DNA of 64,000 bases from Gynuella sunshinyii YC6258 (GCF_000940805.1 NZ_CP007142.1:2518593-2582592), one strand, 5' to 3'. Numbered from the stretch's first letter, positions 1 through 9,018 are shown. Numbers and translations are program-made. Notes: generated by a model from the letters alone, not told the origin.

Positions 1-155
1 GCGAGATGATTAGTCTCGCGATCATCGAACGGGACGGTTTTCACCTCGTATGGAATCTCAGCTTCTTCACACGCCCATCGTAGCCGCAAATCGCGCACGA
101 AACCTCGAGGGCGCTCAGGTACCCAGTCCAAGGTCCAGATAATCAATTCGCTCAT
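1..155 (-). CDS. Glutathione S-transferase family protein (5' part, cut by window edge)
   Basis: Only the first 51 codons are in the window. They read as a thioredoxin-like GST N-terminal domain: a first beta strand (LIIWTLDWVP), then LRLRWACEEAEIPYEV, the typical first helix leading into the second strand, then a PFDDRE segment before the edge. The ATG at 155 is preceded by AGGATTG, a usable ribosome binding site. GSTs conjugate glutathione to electrophiles or reduce peroxides; the substrate cannot be told from this piece. The C-terminal all-helical domain lies outside. The gene points away from the two broken genes next to it. Confidence 0.75.
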   Translation of the reverse strand, partial: MSELIIWTLDWVPERPRGFVRDLRLRWACEEAEIPYEVKTVPFDDRETNHL

Positions 156-206
156 GTTCCAATCCTGATTTCGCCTGTCTGTTTTATTTGCTGAGTAGTT
201 CGATTT

Positions 207-424
207 CTATTGAGGCAGATTAAGCTGCCAGGATACGCCAAAGCGATCAGCGACCCAGCTGTACCCTGTGCTGAATTCGTAGCGGTCAAGTGGCATCATT
301 GTGGCCTTGCTTCGTATTTCGGGTGCAATCATGCCGATGGGAAGGGCCGCTTGGGCGGTGTCGCCAGCGCGATTGGAAAGGTACTTCGATCGACTACCTC
401 CGGCGCTCCAAATTCGTCTTTCAT
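207..424 (-). pseudogene. Remnant of a VOC/PhnB-like (glyoxalase-fold) gene
   Basis: The last 35 or so codons encode a C-terminal end typical of PhnB-like VOC proteins: MMPLDRYEFS followed by WVADRFGVSWQLNL and a stop. Upstream of that the reading frame has no VOC-like sequence. A start with a good ribosome binding site (GGGAGGACG before the ATG at 424) leads into a different frame that stops early. A complete member would be about 130-150 residues, so the N-terminal half or more is deleted or shifted. The match rests on recall of the family's C-terminal motif. Function is almost certainly lost. Confidence 0.6.
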
Positions 425-447
425 GATGTTTCGTCCTCCCCTGGTTT

Positions 448-588
448 CTAACGCGATTCAACATACGCTTTGAAATTATTCAGGATCGCCTGCCAACCAT
501 ATGCGTTGCATATCAATAGAATTCTCCTCTTCCGCATCGAAAGTCGTCGTGACTTTCGTTGAATCATTCTGTGCTTCAAAGTTTGTTG
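448..588 (-). pseudogene. Remnant of an SRPBCC/AHSA1-like gene, frameshifted
   Basis: Read on the minus strand, the segment just below 588 gives TNFEAQNDSTKVTTTF then DAEEENSIDMQR. After a frame change near 495 it continues as GWQAILNNFKAYVES and a TAG at 448-450. This is the familiar C-terminal end of AHSA1-type SRPBCC proteins (beta strands, then the long last helix with GWQAIL). The two halves lie in different frames, and everything N-terminal is missing because the segment abuts the 3' end of the neighbouring pyridoxamine-oxidase-like gene. It is best read as a deletion remnant. SRPBCC and VOC genes often sit together, which fits the adjacent VOC remnant. Confidence 0.65.
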
Positions 589-1221
589 TTATTCTCTGCC
601 CGTTGGCCTGAGTAAGCGTACCTGTTCTTCCAGCTCTTCGATTCGCAGCTTCTGTTCTTGCAGAAGCTTGTCTGCATCTTTTTGTTCAATTCTTGGTGGA
701 ATGTGCTGTGGACAGTTTTTGTCCCAGGCTTCTACGGTAAATACTAATACCTGCTCTGCCCGGGCATGGTATTGATTTTGGCTGGGCATCAGTTGTGCCA
801 GAAGTTCCGGGCTATCCTCAATCACTTTGGCTTTTCCCCAGATTTTAATCCGGATTCTATTGGTGTAATCGATTAGGAAAATAAAAGCTCTGGGGTTTTC
901 GGCTAGATTGCCCTGACTGATAAACTGCCGGTTTCCTTGATAGTCAGCAAATGCAAGGGTTTTTCTGTCGATAACCTTTAAAAAGCCGGGAGGACCGCCG
1001 CGATGCTGTACATAAGGTTGACCGTAGGTATTGGTGGTCGCCAGGAAAAAGCTCCTTTGTTCGGCCACAAAGTCAGCCAGTTCAGGTGTTATTTCTGTTT
1101 GCCAACCACCGTATTGCTCCATTTGAGCATAAATATCTCTGGAGCCTTTTCGGAGCTGAATGGCTTTTACGCTTTTCGTAAAGGCAATGTCGCTTATGTA
1201 GTCCAATCTAACATACCTCAC
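589..1221 (-). CDS. Pyridoxamine 5'-phosphate oxidase family protein
   Basis: This is a 210-residue flavin-binding split-barrel protein. Residues 45-150 form the barrel; FLATTNTYGQPYVQHRGGPPGFL is the first core hairpin with the usual flavin-contact pattern, and RAFIFLIDYTNRIRIKIWGKA the later strands. The tail has the CPQHIPPRIE motif of the long PNPOx-like subgroup and ends in a short amphipathic helix. The start at 1221 puts ISDIAFTKSVKAIQ near the N-terminus, where relatives have it. These proteins bind FMN or F420; no specific reaction is known for this subgroup, and it is not the vitamin B6 enzyme PdxH. It lies 4 bp after the DUF1348 gene in the same direction, so co-transcription is likely. 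Confidence 0.85.
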   Translation of the reverse strand: MRYVRLDYISDIAFTKSVKAIQLRKGSRDIYAQMEQYGGWQTEITPELADFVAEQRSFFLATTNTYGQPYVQHRGGPPGFLKVIDRKTLAFADYQGNRQFISQGNLAENPRAFIFLIDYTNRIRIKIWGKAKVIEDSPELLAQLMPSQNQYHARAEQVLVFTVEAWDKNCPQHIPPRIEQKDADKLLQEQKLRIEELEEQVRLLRPTGRE

Positions 1222-1225
1222 TTAT

Positions 1226-1690
1226 TTAAAGGCCCAGTTCGTTTAACCCAGGGTGGTCTTCAGGGCGTCGACCCAAAGGCCAGAGAAGTTTTCGTTCTTC
1301 CGAGCTGATTGTGTGCTCATTAATACTCGCAATTCTACGGCGCATCAGACCATCATCATCGAACTCCCAGTTTTCATTTCCGTAGGCGCGAAACCATTGT
1401 CCGGAATCATCATGGAATTCATAGGCAAAGCGAACCGCTATGCGGTTGCCAGTAAAAGCCCATAGCCCTTTGATAAGTCGGTAGTCGAGTTCGCGGGTCC
1501 ATTTGCGTATCAGCAATTGCGTTATTTCGTTTCGCCCGACCACGAACTCTGCCCGGTTACGCCATGAACAATTTTCCGTGTAGGCCAGAACGACTTTTCC
1601 GGGATCACGAGTATTCCAGGCGTCTTCCGCGAGGCGGATCTTTTTGATGGCAGTTTTTTCATCAAACGGTGGTAAAACAGGATTGGTCAT
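1226..1690 (-). CDS. NTF2-like protein of the DUF1348 family
   Basis: This 154-residue protein begins at the ATG at 1690, behind GAGGAAG; a longer in-frame extension to 1801 overlaps the upstream gene and lacks family character. It has the cone-shaped NTF2-like pattern: helix [20 protein letters not shown], then [42 protein letters not shown] and [13 protein letters not shown], and the C-terminal [13 protein letters not shown] typical of DUF1348. Members are often next to LysR regulators and AhpD-like or PNPOx-like genes, as here. The biochemical role is unknown; small-molecule binding or isomerase-like chemistry is only inferred from the fold. Confidence 0.85.
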   Translation of the reverse strand: MTNPVLPPFDEKTAIKKIRLAEDAWNTRDPGKVVLAYTENCSWRNRAEFVVGRNEITQLLIRKWTRELDYRLIKGLWAFTGNRIAVRFAYEFHDDSGQWFRAYGNENWEFDDDGLMRRRIASINEHTISSEERKLLWPLGRRPEDHPGLNELGL

Positions 1691-1745
1691 TATGCTTCCT
1701 CTATTCAAAAACAAAGGGCAGCGATACGCCGCCCGGACTATTGAC

Positions 1746-2294
1746 TTAAGCGACCATCGTTCTGACGGTTGGAAAGTCGATTTCAGTTCCCAGAACTTCA
1801 TTCATGTAGTTAGTGAGTGTGTTTACTGCGACGTGGCCCACGATTTCGACGATTTCGGCATCGCTATAACCAGCCGTTCGGACGGTCTGCAAATCGCTTT
1901 CAGAAACCTTGCCCCGATGACGCGTAATTTGGGCGGCGAACTCGACGGCTACTGCGGCTTTTGCATCGCCAGAGGAGCCACAGCGATTCGCTTCAATTTC
2001 ATCTTCGCTAAGTCCTGCCAGGTTAATGCCCAGATAGCGATGGGCGGCGAGACAGTAATTGCAGCCATTGATCTCAGCAACGGCAAGGGCTATACGCTCC
2101 CGGGTCTGAGCATTCAGTGAGCCGTTACTGAGAGCACTGTTCAGGTTCAAATAACCTTCAAGCGTTTTTGGACTATTGGCGATAATGCGAAACATATTCG
2201 GCACGCTGCCAAGAAGTTTGTTGACCGTTTCCAGAGACTTTTGGGCGGCTTCGGGTGCGGTTTCTATCGATGCCGGGGTTGGTATGCGTGACAT
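1746..2294 (-). CDS. AhpD-like carboxymuconolactone decarboxylase family protein
   Basis: The 182-residue protein carries the redox motif CNYC followed by LAAH, which is the CxxC-x3-H signature of AhpD-type peroxidase-related proteins. The surrounding helices ([32 protein letters not shown]) are those of the all-alpha AhpD fold. Such proteins act as thiol-dependent alkylhydroperoxidases or disulfide reductases. GGAG lies just before the ATG at 2294. It is the first gene of a likely three-gene operon (with DUF1348 and PNPOx-like) and diverges from the LysR gene across 131 bp, which suggests control by that regulator. Confidence 0.88.
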   Translation of the reverse strand: MSRIPTPASIETAPEAAQKSLETVNKLLGSVPNMFRIIANSPKTLEGYLNLNSALSNGSLNAQTRERIALAVAEINGCNYCLAAHRYLGINLAGLSEDEIEANRCGSSGDAKAAVAVEFAAQITRHRGKVSESDLQTVRTAGYSDAEIVEIVGHVAVNTLTNYMNEVLGTEIDFPTVRTMVA

Positions 2295-2425
2295 GATTAG
2301 CTCCTAAGTGTTTTGGATTGGAGAGTGCAGGATACCGTTGATTTAAATATTAATAATTGGACTGAAATTGAATTGTCTATTACAAATACTGGAATAATAA
2401 GGGCAATGAGGTTGAGCGGTATTTA

Positions 2426-3328
2426 ATGGATAAACTCGAACTGATGCGTGTGTTTGTTGAGGTTGCAGAATGTCAGAGCTTCGTCGCTGCCAGTCGTAAG
2501 CTGGACGTGTCTGCACCCGCTGTAACCCGCTCTGTTGCGCAGCTAGAGCACATGCTGGGGGTGCGCCTGTTTAACAGGACCACTCGTCATGTTCGTCTCA
2601 CAGACGCCGGAGTCCGGTTTTTTGATGATTCCAGGCGTATTTTGGAAGAGGTAGAGCAGGCTGAGGCCACGGCATCAGGAGGCTACACGGAGCCTAAGGG
2701 CGTTTTGTCGGTCACCGCGCCGGTGTTATTCGGGCAGAAACATGTAATGCCTGTGGTGACGGAGTATCTGCAACAGAATCCGGCTGTCACGGTGAATGCG
2801 CTGTTTTATGATCGTGTCAGTAATTTGCTGGATGAAGGCCTGGATATCGCCATCAGGATTGGTCACCTTAAGGACTCAAATATATATGCAACCCGGGTTG
2901 GTAGTGTTCAGCAGGTCGTATGTGCTTCGCCGGGTTATCTCGAACAACATGGCATTCCCCGCCATCCCTTTGATCTGAAAGATCATGACATTATTCATGC
3001 GGCTGCAGTAGAACCCTCGATGACCTGGCGGTTCGAGTCAAACGGACAAAAGATGGCCGTGAAAGTTTCTCCGCGACTGCGTTGCAGTCAAAATGGAGCC
3101 GCAATATTAGCTGCCGGGCTAGGGGTTGGGATCACTCGCGTGATGTCTTATCAGGTTGGTGAGGAATTAAAAAACGGTGTATTGGTGCGCATACTGTGCG
3201 ACTACGAGAGCGAACCGCTTCCGGTCAGCATCATTCATCTTGAAGGGCGGCAGGCCAACGCAAAGATAAGGGCGTTTATTGATTTGGCGGTTGCCCGGTT
3301 AAGGGCTAATCCTTACATCGGTCATTGA
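2426..3328 (+). CDS. LysR-family transcriptional regulator
   Basis: The 300-residue protein has the normal LysR length and layout. Residues 1-60 are the winged helix-turn-helix (MDKLELMRVFVEVAECQSF, AASRKLDVSAPAVTRSVAQLE, LGVRLFNRTTRHVRLT), and about 90-295 the periplasmic-binding-like effector domain. It is transcribed away from the AhpD/DUF1348/PNPOx genes, the standard LysR arrangement for a regulator of its divergent neighbour. The AT-rich 131 bp between them should hold the binding sites, but I did not find one unambiguous T-N11-A box. The effector is unknown; the target operon hints at electrophile or peroxide stress. Confidence 0.92.
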   Translation: MDKLELMRVFVEVAECQSFVAASRKLDVSAPAVTRSVAQLEHMLGVRLFNRTTRHVRLTDAGVRFFDDSRRILEEVEQAEATASGGYTEPKGVLSVTAPVLFGQKHVMPVVTEYLQQNPAVTVNALFYDRVSNLLDEGLDIAIRIGHLKDSNIYATRVGSVQQVVCASPGYLEQHGIPRHPFDLKDHDIIHAAAVEPSMTWRFESNGQKMAVKVSPRLRCSQNGAAILAAGLGVGITRVMSYQVGEELKNGVLVRILCDYESEPLPVSIIHLEGRQANAKIRAFIDLAVARLRANPYIGH

Positions 3329-3788
3329 CTCAGGTCTGATATCGTTGTCGAAATGGCCGTTTTACGAGTTTCCTGATGGCCACCAGATGAGCGAAAGAGC
3401 TTGCCGGAAAATATGATGTTTGGCTGCATTTATGTGTAATGACTTCCCTTACTTCAGATGTTTTTATGGAAGATTGTCGAGTCAACATCAACCTGATTCT
3501 GCCTGGGTATCTGCGTGATAACGTATTCTAAATATCGATCTCCTGAGCCATGGAGTCGTTCTTGGCCGGGTTTGTGTGGACCTGTTTACTCCAGAGCCCT
3601 TTTATAGGTAAGTCGTTATGAAAAGCCCCTTCATAGGTAAAAAAACAGTTCCGGAAGGTTTACTTTTGTATTCATCGCGCAGCTGAAAGGCAAATAGTTA
3701 TGTTTTTGCTTCAAACTTTTAGTAAATCTATTGATCTGATCTGCTGCTCTTGTCAGTATTCCGCCTTTATTTGTTTACGGAGCAGTAC
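3329..3788 (+). other. Intergenic stretch with a short direct repeat
   Basis: There is no convincing gene in these 460 bp. The only structure I see is a 17-bp direct repeat at 3595-3611 and 3624-3640, which agrees at 15 of 17 positions and has a 29-bp period; its core is ATAGGTAA. An open frame reaches into this region from rlpA, but its first 13 codons have no lipoprotein character and the real rlpA start is at 3789. Confidence 0.5.
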
Positions 3789-4604
3789 ATGAAGAGTTTC
3801 CTGTCTCGCGGGAAAGCTTTTTCGGTATGGATTCTGGTGTTAATTCTCCAGTCATGTTCATCTCAATATGTCTCCATGGGAGGTAGCGAAGTCTTATCCG
3901 ACTCTGATCGTTATCAGCAGGAGCGTTATCAGATTAAACAGGATCGCGGACCCGATCAGAAAATTGATGGACACAAGATTGAAGACGTTGTACCTGTCTA
4001 TGAACCGCGGAGTGCAGCAGGAAACAAAAGCCCTTATACCGTCAGGGGGAAAAAATATTATGTGCTGGACGATCCTGAAGGCTATTCAGAGACGGGTATT
4101 GCCAGTTGGTATGGTGTCAAATTTCATGGCCATAAGACCTCTAATGGCGAAATATTTGATATGTACAAGGTTAGTGCCGCACACAAAACCCTGCCAATTC
4201 CAAGTTATGTCAAAGTCACCAATCTCGATAATGGTAAGTCGGTCATTGCACGGGTAAATGATCGTGGGCCATTTCACGATGGTCGTCTAATTGATTTGTC
4301 ATATGCCGGCGCCGTAAAACTCGGCTATGAAAAGCAGGGGACTGCCCGGGTGAAAGTCGAGGCTATTACCCCTGGGTATACTGGAACGCATGAATTTTTC
4401 ATTCAGGTTGGTGCATTTTCATCAATGGCCAATGCACAGAAACTAAAACAGGAAGTCGAGCTCCATACTAATAGTCAGGTATTTATCGAGAAGACCTCTT
4501 TTTATCGTGTCAAAGTGGGACCAATGACTGAACGGCAAGCCAAAAAACTGCAGAAAAAACTGGCTCGCAAGAATATTGGTCCGCCAATTATTGTGCGGTT
4601 GTAA
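3789..4604 (+). CDS. rlpA: RlpA, septal-ring peptidoglycan lytic lipoprotein
   Basis: The 271-residue lipoprotein has a signal peptide (MKSFLSRGKAFSVWILVLIL) and a lipobox QSC that places the lipidated cysteine at residue 23. Residues about 95-180 form the double-psi beta-barrel: GIASWYG, HKTSNGEIFDM and ARVNDRGPF are the RlpA hallmarks, with the catalytic Asp and His region. The last 75 residues are a SPOR domain (FFIQVGAFSSMANAQKL) that binds denuded glycan at the septum. RlpA cleaves such glycan strands in Pseudomonas. The start at 3789 is chosen for GGAG upstream and the signal peptide. It precedes dacA, as in many gammaproteobacteria. Confidence 0.93.
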   Translation: MKSFLSRGKAFSVWILVLILQSCSSQYVSMGGSEVLSDSDRYQQERYQIKQDRGPDQKIDGHKIEDVVPVYEPRSAAGNKSPYTVRGKKYYVLDDPEGYSETGIASWYGVKFHGHKTSNGEIFDMYKVSAAHKTLPIPSYVKVTNLDNGKSVIARVNDRGPFHDGRLIDLSYAGAVKLGYEKQGTARVKVEAITPGYTGTHEFFIQVGAFSSMANAQKLKQEVELHTNSQVFIEKTSFYRVKVGPMTERQAKKLQKKLARKNIGPPIIVRL

Positions 4605-4622
4605 AAAGATTCACGGGTGTTT

Positions 4623-4642
4623 CACCTATTAATTATTAGGTG
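4623..4642 (+). other. Hairpin between rlpA and dacA
   Basis: CACCTA and TAGGTG pair around an 8-nt AT loop. There is no T-run after it, so it is at most a weak attenuator or an mRNA stability element in the rlpA-dacA spacer. Confidence 0.3.
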
Positions 4643-4740
4643 TTGGGTGAGGCATCGAGAAACTAGAGCTGCAATAATATGTTGGCTTGTTAAAATCACC
4701 TGTTTGTATAAACGTTGTATATCACCGGGAAATGGAGATT

Positions 4741-5904
4741 ATGTTCAAATCGATCCTCAATCGAGTTCGTCAAACAGTCGTTATTGGACTGGTCAGTGTT
4801 TCTGCCAGCCATGTATTTGCTGCAATCATTCCGGCACCGCCTCAGCTGGCGGCATCATCCTATATTCTTATGGATGCGAACAGCGGCAAGATAATTGTTG
4901 CCAATAACGAGCATCAGCAGCTGCCTCCTGCAAGTTTGACCAAATTGTTAACATCCTACATTGTTGAGGAAGAGATTCAGGATGGCCGATTGGCCTTGAC
5001 AGATAGTGCTCATATCAGCAAAAAAGCATGGGGCTGGGGTGGGTCAAAAATGTTCGTCAAAGTCGACGATGATGTATCCATCGAAGATCTGCTGCGCGGA
5101 CTGATCATTCAGTCTGGCAATGATGCTGCAATTTCTCTGGCCGAGCATATTGCTGGCTCCGAAGAGGTTTTTGCCGATGTCATGAATCAAACAGCTGAAA
5201 AGCTGGGAATGAAAGACTCTCACTTCGTAAACTCTTCCGGCTGGCCGGCTAAAGGGCATTTATCTTCTGCATACGATATGGCCATTCTGGCTAAGGCCAT
5301 CATTGATGATCATCCTGAGTTTTACCCTATTTATGCTGAAAAGGATTTTACTTATGCCGGCATTAAGCAAAGTAATCGCAATACTCTTTTGTGGCGTGAC
5401 CCGTCCGTAGATGGATTGAAGACCGGTCATACAGAATCAGCAGGTTACTGCCTGGTGTCTTCTGCCAAGCAGGACGATATGCGCTTGATTGCAGTGGTCA
5501 TGGGGACAAAAAGTGATGATGCCCGTGAACAGGAAAGTATGAAGCTGCTGACATACGGTTTTCGTTACTATGAAACACATGAACTATACAAAGCCGATAC
5601 AGCGTTGAATACGTCTCGCATATGGGCCGGATCACAGGATACCATTGACCTCGGACTGGATGCCGATGCGATTGTTACTATTCCTCGGGACTCTCAGTCC
5701 AAGCTTGATGCATCATTACAGATTAACCCCGTGATTGAAGCGCCAGTGCGCAAAGGCGATATTCTGGGCAGCCTTGTGGTTAAGATGGATGACGAAGTGG
5801 TCTATGAAAAGCCGTTGGTTGCGTTACAGGATGTTGAGCAGGCAGGCTTTTTCAGCCGAATCTTTGATTATATCGCGTTGTTTTTCCATAACCTGTTTAA
5901 CTGA
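4741..5904 (+). CDS. dacA: D-alanyl-D-alanine carboxypeptidase (PBP5/6 type)
   Basis: This 387-residue low-molecular-weight penicillin-binding protein trims the terminal D-Ala from peptidoglycan pentapeptides in the periplasm. The motifs are intact: SLTK with nucleophile Ser65, SGN at 125-127 and KTG at 227-229. A signal peptide ends near ASHVFA (residue 27). The C-terminal part is the PBP5 beta domain, and the protein ends in the hydrophobic-amphipathic helix FSRIFDYIALFFHNLFN, which anchors it to the inner membrane. The ATG at 4741 follows GGAG; an in-frame ATG 9 bp earlier overlaps that site. It leads the ybeD-lipB-lipA group. Confidence 0.95.
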   Translation: MFKSILNRVRQTVVIGLVSVSASHVFAAIIPAPPQLAASSYILMDANSGKIIVANNEHQQLPPASLTKLLTSYIVEEEIQDGRLALTDSAHISKKAWGWGGSKMFVKVDDDVSIEDLLRGLIIQSGNDAAISLAEHIAGSEEVFADVMNQTAEKLGMKDSHFVNSSGWPAKGHLSSAYDMAILAKAIIDDHPEFYPIYAEKDFTYAGIKQSNRNTLLWRDPSVDGLKTGHTESAGYCLVSSAKQDDMRLIAVVMGTKSDDAREQESMKLLTYGFRYYETHELYKADTALNTSRIWAGSQDTIDLGLDADAIVTIPRDSQSKLDASLQINPVIEAPVRKGDILGSLVVKMDDEVVYEKPLVALQDVEQAGFFSRIFDYIALFFHNLFN

Positions 5905-5914
5905 TATATGACTC

Positions 5915-6187
5915 ATGAGTGAACCTGAAGCTCCAAAGATAGAATTTCCCTGTGCCAACTACGTCGTTAAAGTGGTTGGCAGTGATACCGGTTCTTTTCG
6001 GGAAGACGTACTCGCAGTGATGCTGAAGTATGATCCTAATCTCGATCAGTCGAGAATCCAGTATCGGCTCAGCAGTAAGGGCACATATCTCTCAATTTCC
6101 TATTGGATTACCGCAGAGAGCGAAGCTCAGCTGAAAACCCTGAACGAAGAACTGAGGACCGATACCAGGGTCAAGACGGTGTTGTGA
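5915..6187 (+). CDS. ybeD: YbeD-like DUF493 protein
   Basis: A 90-residue ACT-like small protein of the YbeD/DUF493 family: [14 protein letters not shown], then a [19 protein letters not shown] core and a [15 protein letters not shown] end, close to the family's usual length. It lies between dacA and lipB, the classical position, and its stop codon overlaps the lipB start by one base (TGATG), indicating translational coupling. A link to lipoate metabolism is assumed only from this constant neighbourhood; no reaction is known. Confidence 0.92.
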   Translation: MSEPEAPKIEFPCANYVVKVVGSDTGSFREDVLAVMLKYDPNLDQSRIQYRLSSKGTYLSISYWITAESEAQLKTLNEELRTDTRVKTVL

Positions 6188-6852
6188 TGAGTGAAAATCG
6201 GATGATTGTCCGTGACCTTGGCATGGTTGAGTACCTGCCAACATGGAAAGCCATGCAGGACTTTACGTCCACGCGTGATGAAACGACTGAAGATGAAATC
6301 TGGTTGCTGGAGCATTATCCGGTGTTCACTCAAGGGCAGGCCGGGAAAGCTGAGCATTTATTGAACCCGGGTGACATTCCGGTGGTTCAGGCTGATCGCG
6401 GCGGCCAGGTAACCTATCATGGCCCGGGTCAGCTGGTGGCTTATATACTGATGGACATTCGCCGGTCCCGTATTGGAGTGCGCAACCTGGTGAGCGCTAT
6501 AGAACAGTCTGTGATTGATACCCTCGCTTTATACGGAATTTCGTCAGCAGCAAAACCTGATGCCCCGGGTGTATATGTCGAAGGGGCGAAAATTGCGTCA
6601 CTGGGATTGAGGGTTAAGAAAGGATGCTCTTTTCATGGGCTCGGATTTAATCTGGATATGGATCTGGAACCATTTCAGCGAATTAATCCCTGTGGATATT
6701 CGGGTATGAATATGACCCAATTGCAGGATTATGTGGAGCGGGTGGATATAAGCCAGGTCAAAAGCCAATGGGTTCGGGCATTTGCCAATTGTCTGGGGTT
6801 GGCTGAACGATTGATATTTACCGATATGGTAGAGGAATTAGTAAATGACTGA
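6187..6852 (+). CDS. lipB: Lipoyl(octanoyl) transferase
   Basis: LipB moves the octanoyl group from acyl carrier protein to the lipoyl domains of 2-oxoacid dehydrogenases and the glycine cleavage H protein. The 221 residues carry [12 protein letters not shown] (71-82), the catalytic Lys135 in GAKIASLG and the acyl-carrying Cys169 in INPCGY. I take the ATG at 6187, which overlaps the ybeD stop; the frame is open further upstream, but that part lies inside ybeD. The end overlaps lipA by 8 bp, so both enzymes of the endogenous lipoate pathway are translated together. Confidence 0.96.
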   Translation: MSENRMIVRDLGMVEYLPTWKAMQDFTSTRDETTEDEIWLLEHYPVFTQGQAGKAEHLLNPGDIPVVQADRGGQVTYHGPGQLVAYILMDIRRSRIGVRNLVSAIEQSVIDTLALYGISSAAKPDAPGVYVEGAKIASLGLRVKKGCSFHGLGFNLDMDLEPFQRINPCGYSGMNMTQLQDYVERVDISQVKSQWVRAFANCLGLAERLIFTDMVEELVND

Positions 6853-7810
6853 AAATATAAAGCCTGCTAAAAAAGAAGTGGGCGTTAAGCTTCGCGGTGC
6901 GGAAAAAGTATCCCGTATTCCGGTAAAAATCATCCCGACTGAAGACCTTCCCCGTAAACCAGAATGGATCAAAGTTCGCTTGGGTAGCAATGCTGAAGTG
7001 ACCCGGATCAAAGACCAGTTGCGTCATCATAAACTGCACTCTGTCTGTGAAGAGGCGTCTTGCCCGAACCTGGGTGAATGCTTTAGCAAGGGGACTGCCA
7101 CCTTTATGATCATGGGCGATATCTGTACCCGGAGATGTCCATTTTGTGATGTTGCCCATGGTCGACCAAAACCACTGGCAGAAAATGAGCCCCTTGAGTT
7201 GGCTCAGGCAATTGCAGACATGAAGTTGAAGTATGTGGTCATTACTTCGGTTGATCGCGATGATCTCAGAGATGGCGGTGCCATGCATTTCAATCTCTGT
7301 ATAGAAGAAACCCGTAAACTGAGCCCGGATATCGTCATTGAGACCTTGGTGCCGGACTATCGTGGTCGTCTCGAAGTGGCTGTAGACATCATGGCTCAGG
7401 AAGCGCCGGATGTTTTAAACCACAACCTCGAAACCGTACCGAGGCTTTATAAACAGGTTCGGCCTGGAGCTGATTACCAGCACTCTCTGGATTTGTTAAA
7501 AGCCTTTAAAGCCAAACGCCCTGATGTCAAAACCAAGTCCGGACTCATGGTCGGGATTGGGGAAGAGCTCGACGAAGTGAAAGCGGTAATGCGGGATTTG
7601 CGTGCTCACGATGTTGATATGGTGACGATTGGTCAGTATCTGCAACCTTCCCGTTATCATTTAAAGGTTGAGCGGTTTGTAACTCCAGCCGAGTTCAAGG
7701 AACTGGAAGACTATGGTTATGAGCTTGGTTTTGTGAACGTTGCCAGTGGACCTCTGGTGCGCTCTTCTTACCACGCAGATAAACAGGCCGCAGGCGAAAA
7801 AATCGTTTGA
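6845..7810 (+). CDS. lipA: Lipoyl synthase
   Basis: This radical SAM enzyme inserts two sulfurs into protein-bound octanoyl groups to make lipoate. The 321-residue protein has both iron-sulfur cluster motifs: the auxiliary cluster cysteines C68, C73 and C79 ([12 protein letters not shown]) and the radical SAM cysteines C94, C98 and C101 (CTRRCPFC). The RSSYHA end supplies the serine that ligates the auxiliary cluster in known structures. It follows lipB with an 8-bp overlap and acts on the product of that enzyme. Confidence 0.97.
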   Translation: MTENIKPAKKEVGVKLRGAEKVSRIPVKIIPTEDLPRKPEWIKVRLGSNAEVTRIKDQLRHHKLHSVCEEASCPNLGECFSKGTATFMIMGDICTRRCPFCDVAHGRPKPLAENEPLELAQAIADMKLKYVVITSVDRDDLRDGGAMHFNLCIEETRKLSPDIVIETLVPDYRGRLEVAVDIMAQEAPDVLNHNLETVPRLYKQVRPGADYQHSLDLLKAFKAKRPDVKTKSGLMVGIGEELDEVKAVMRDLRAHDVDMVTIGQYLQPSRYHLKVERFVTPAEFKELEDYGYELGFVNVASGPLVRSSYHADKQAAGEKIV

Positions 7811-7900
7811 TCCGAACTTTGATCTGAAGTTAATTCAGGTCAAGTGTTTCCGCAGAATGATCTGGCATCCTAGGCTCTGCCCCATTTGAGACGATTGCCA

Positions 7901-8674
7901 ATGTCCGCTGCGGTTTTTGTTTCCACCCAGACCATGTCAGAGCTGTCCATGTTGAACCGATATCTGGACAGCCTGACCACGCCGATAGATTCCAATCTGG
8001 AAGATGTAATTCTCAGTAGCGCGCTGTATCGCATTATGATTGATGATCAGGCAGCCGGTTTGTTTGCGGTAAACGATTCGACCCGATTAACCCTATTCTG
8101 GTTGGAGCGGCCGTTTCTTTCATATGCCAGTGATGTGTTTCAGCAGGTTTGTGTTGAATATCGAATAGAAAACATTCTGGTTTCCACCAGCGAAACCTTG
8201 TTGTTATCGCTTGCGATGGATTATCAAAAACATGTTACTTCCAAAGGCCACTGTTTTGCATTTTTGGGTGAGACGTTAGAACGTCATCCTGGTGATGGTC
8301 TGACTCTAGCGGAGGCGGTGGCAGCAGACTTACCATTGATCAGGCAGTATAGCGGTCATTTTTTCAATCAACTGGAAAGCAATGTGGCAAATCATGAGAT
8401 TTATCTTGCCCGTTGGGTAGGAGAGTTGATTGGTTTTGGCATTATTGAGCATAGCCGCATATCCCGCTACTTTGCGAGTGTGGGGATGTTTGTGTTGGAG
8501 CAGCACCGTGGTTCAGGCTATGGCGCAAAGATCGTCGCTGAGCTCATCAGACGTAATAACATCAATCAGTTGCAGACAGTGGCATGTTGTCGGGCGGATA
8601 ACGTTGCATCTATCCACTCTCTTACCAGTGCTGGATTGGCAAGCGTTTCAAGGTTGATTCAGATAGACTTGTAG
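7901..8674 (+). CDS. GNAT-type acetyltransferase of unknown substrate
   Basis: The C-terminal half (residues about 125-257) is a GNAT fold: the acetyl-CoA loop is seen as FVLEQHRGSGYGAKIV, with the Q/RxxGxG/A pattern, and CCRADNVASIHSLTSAGL is the usual later helix. The N-terminal 120 residues form a separate domain without a motif I recognise. The frame also opens at a TTG at 7886; I prefer the ATG at 7901. It follows lipA after 90 bp and precedes yqcC. The substrate could be a small molecule or a protein N-terminus or lysine; nothing here decides. Confidence 0.75.
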   Translation: MSAAVFVSTQTMSELSMLNRYLDSLTTPIDSNLEDVILSSALYRIMIDDQAAGLFAVNDSTRLTLFWLERPFLSYASDVFQQVCVEYRIENILVSTSETLLLSLAMDYQKHVTSKGHCFAFLGETLERHPGDGLTLAEAVAADLPLIRQYSGHFFNQLESNVANHEIYLARWVGELIGFGIIEHSRISRYFASVGMFVLEQHRGSGYGAKIVAELIRRNNINQLQTVACCRADNVASIHSLTSAGLASVSRLIQIDL

Positions 8675-8699
8675 TTTTTAACTTAATCTTTAGAAACTT

Positions 8700-9014
8700 A
8701 TGTCTTTAACAAATTTACTGGCCGAGCTCGAGAATGAGCTGAAAACACTGGACTACTGGCAATCTTTTCCCCCCGATCCCCTCGCACTTATGAGTGAACA
8801 ACCATTTTGTGTTGATACAATGGAATTGCATCAATGGTTGCAATTTGTCTTTATCGCCAGACTAAATGCCTTGCTGGAGGGTAATCTGCCATTACCATCC
8901 GCCAGTGGTGTTTATCCTATGGCAGAGCAGGTATTTGGGGAAGATGACCGGCATGAGCGTTTGTTAAAGATTATTGATGCAATTGATGGTGTGTTGGGAA
9001 GGGCTTCCCAGTAG
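8700..9014 (+). CDS. yqcC: YqcC-like DUF446 protein
   Basis: A 104-residue helical protein with the DUF446 pattern: ELENELKTLDYW near the start, FCVDTMELHQWLQFVFIARLNALLE in the middle and LP-rich turns after it. E. coli YqcC has the same length and layout. In many genomes it neighbours truC, but not here. No biochemical function is established. A strong rho-independent terminator follows immediately and closes the lip-GNAT-yqcC group. Confidence 0.88.
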   Translation: MSLTNLLAELENELKTLDYWQSFPPDPLALMSEQPFCVDTMELHQWLQFVFIARLNALLEGNLPLPSASGVYPMAEQVFGEDDRHERLLKIIDAIDGVLGRASQ

Positions 9015-9018
9015 TAAG

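Noticed and set aside
1746-2120. Long plus-strand frame opposite the AhpD-like gene
   Set aside because: It is a shadow of the minus-strand coding sequence; the CNYC motif and codon pattern lie on the minus strand.
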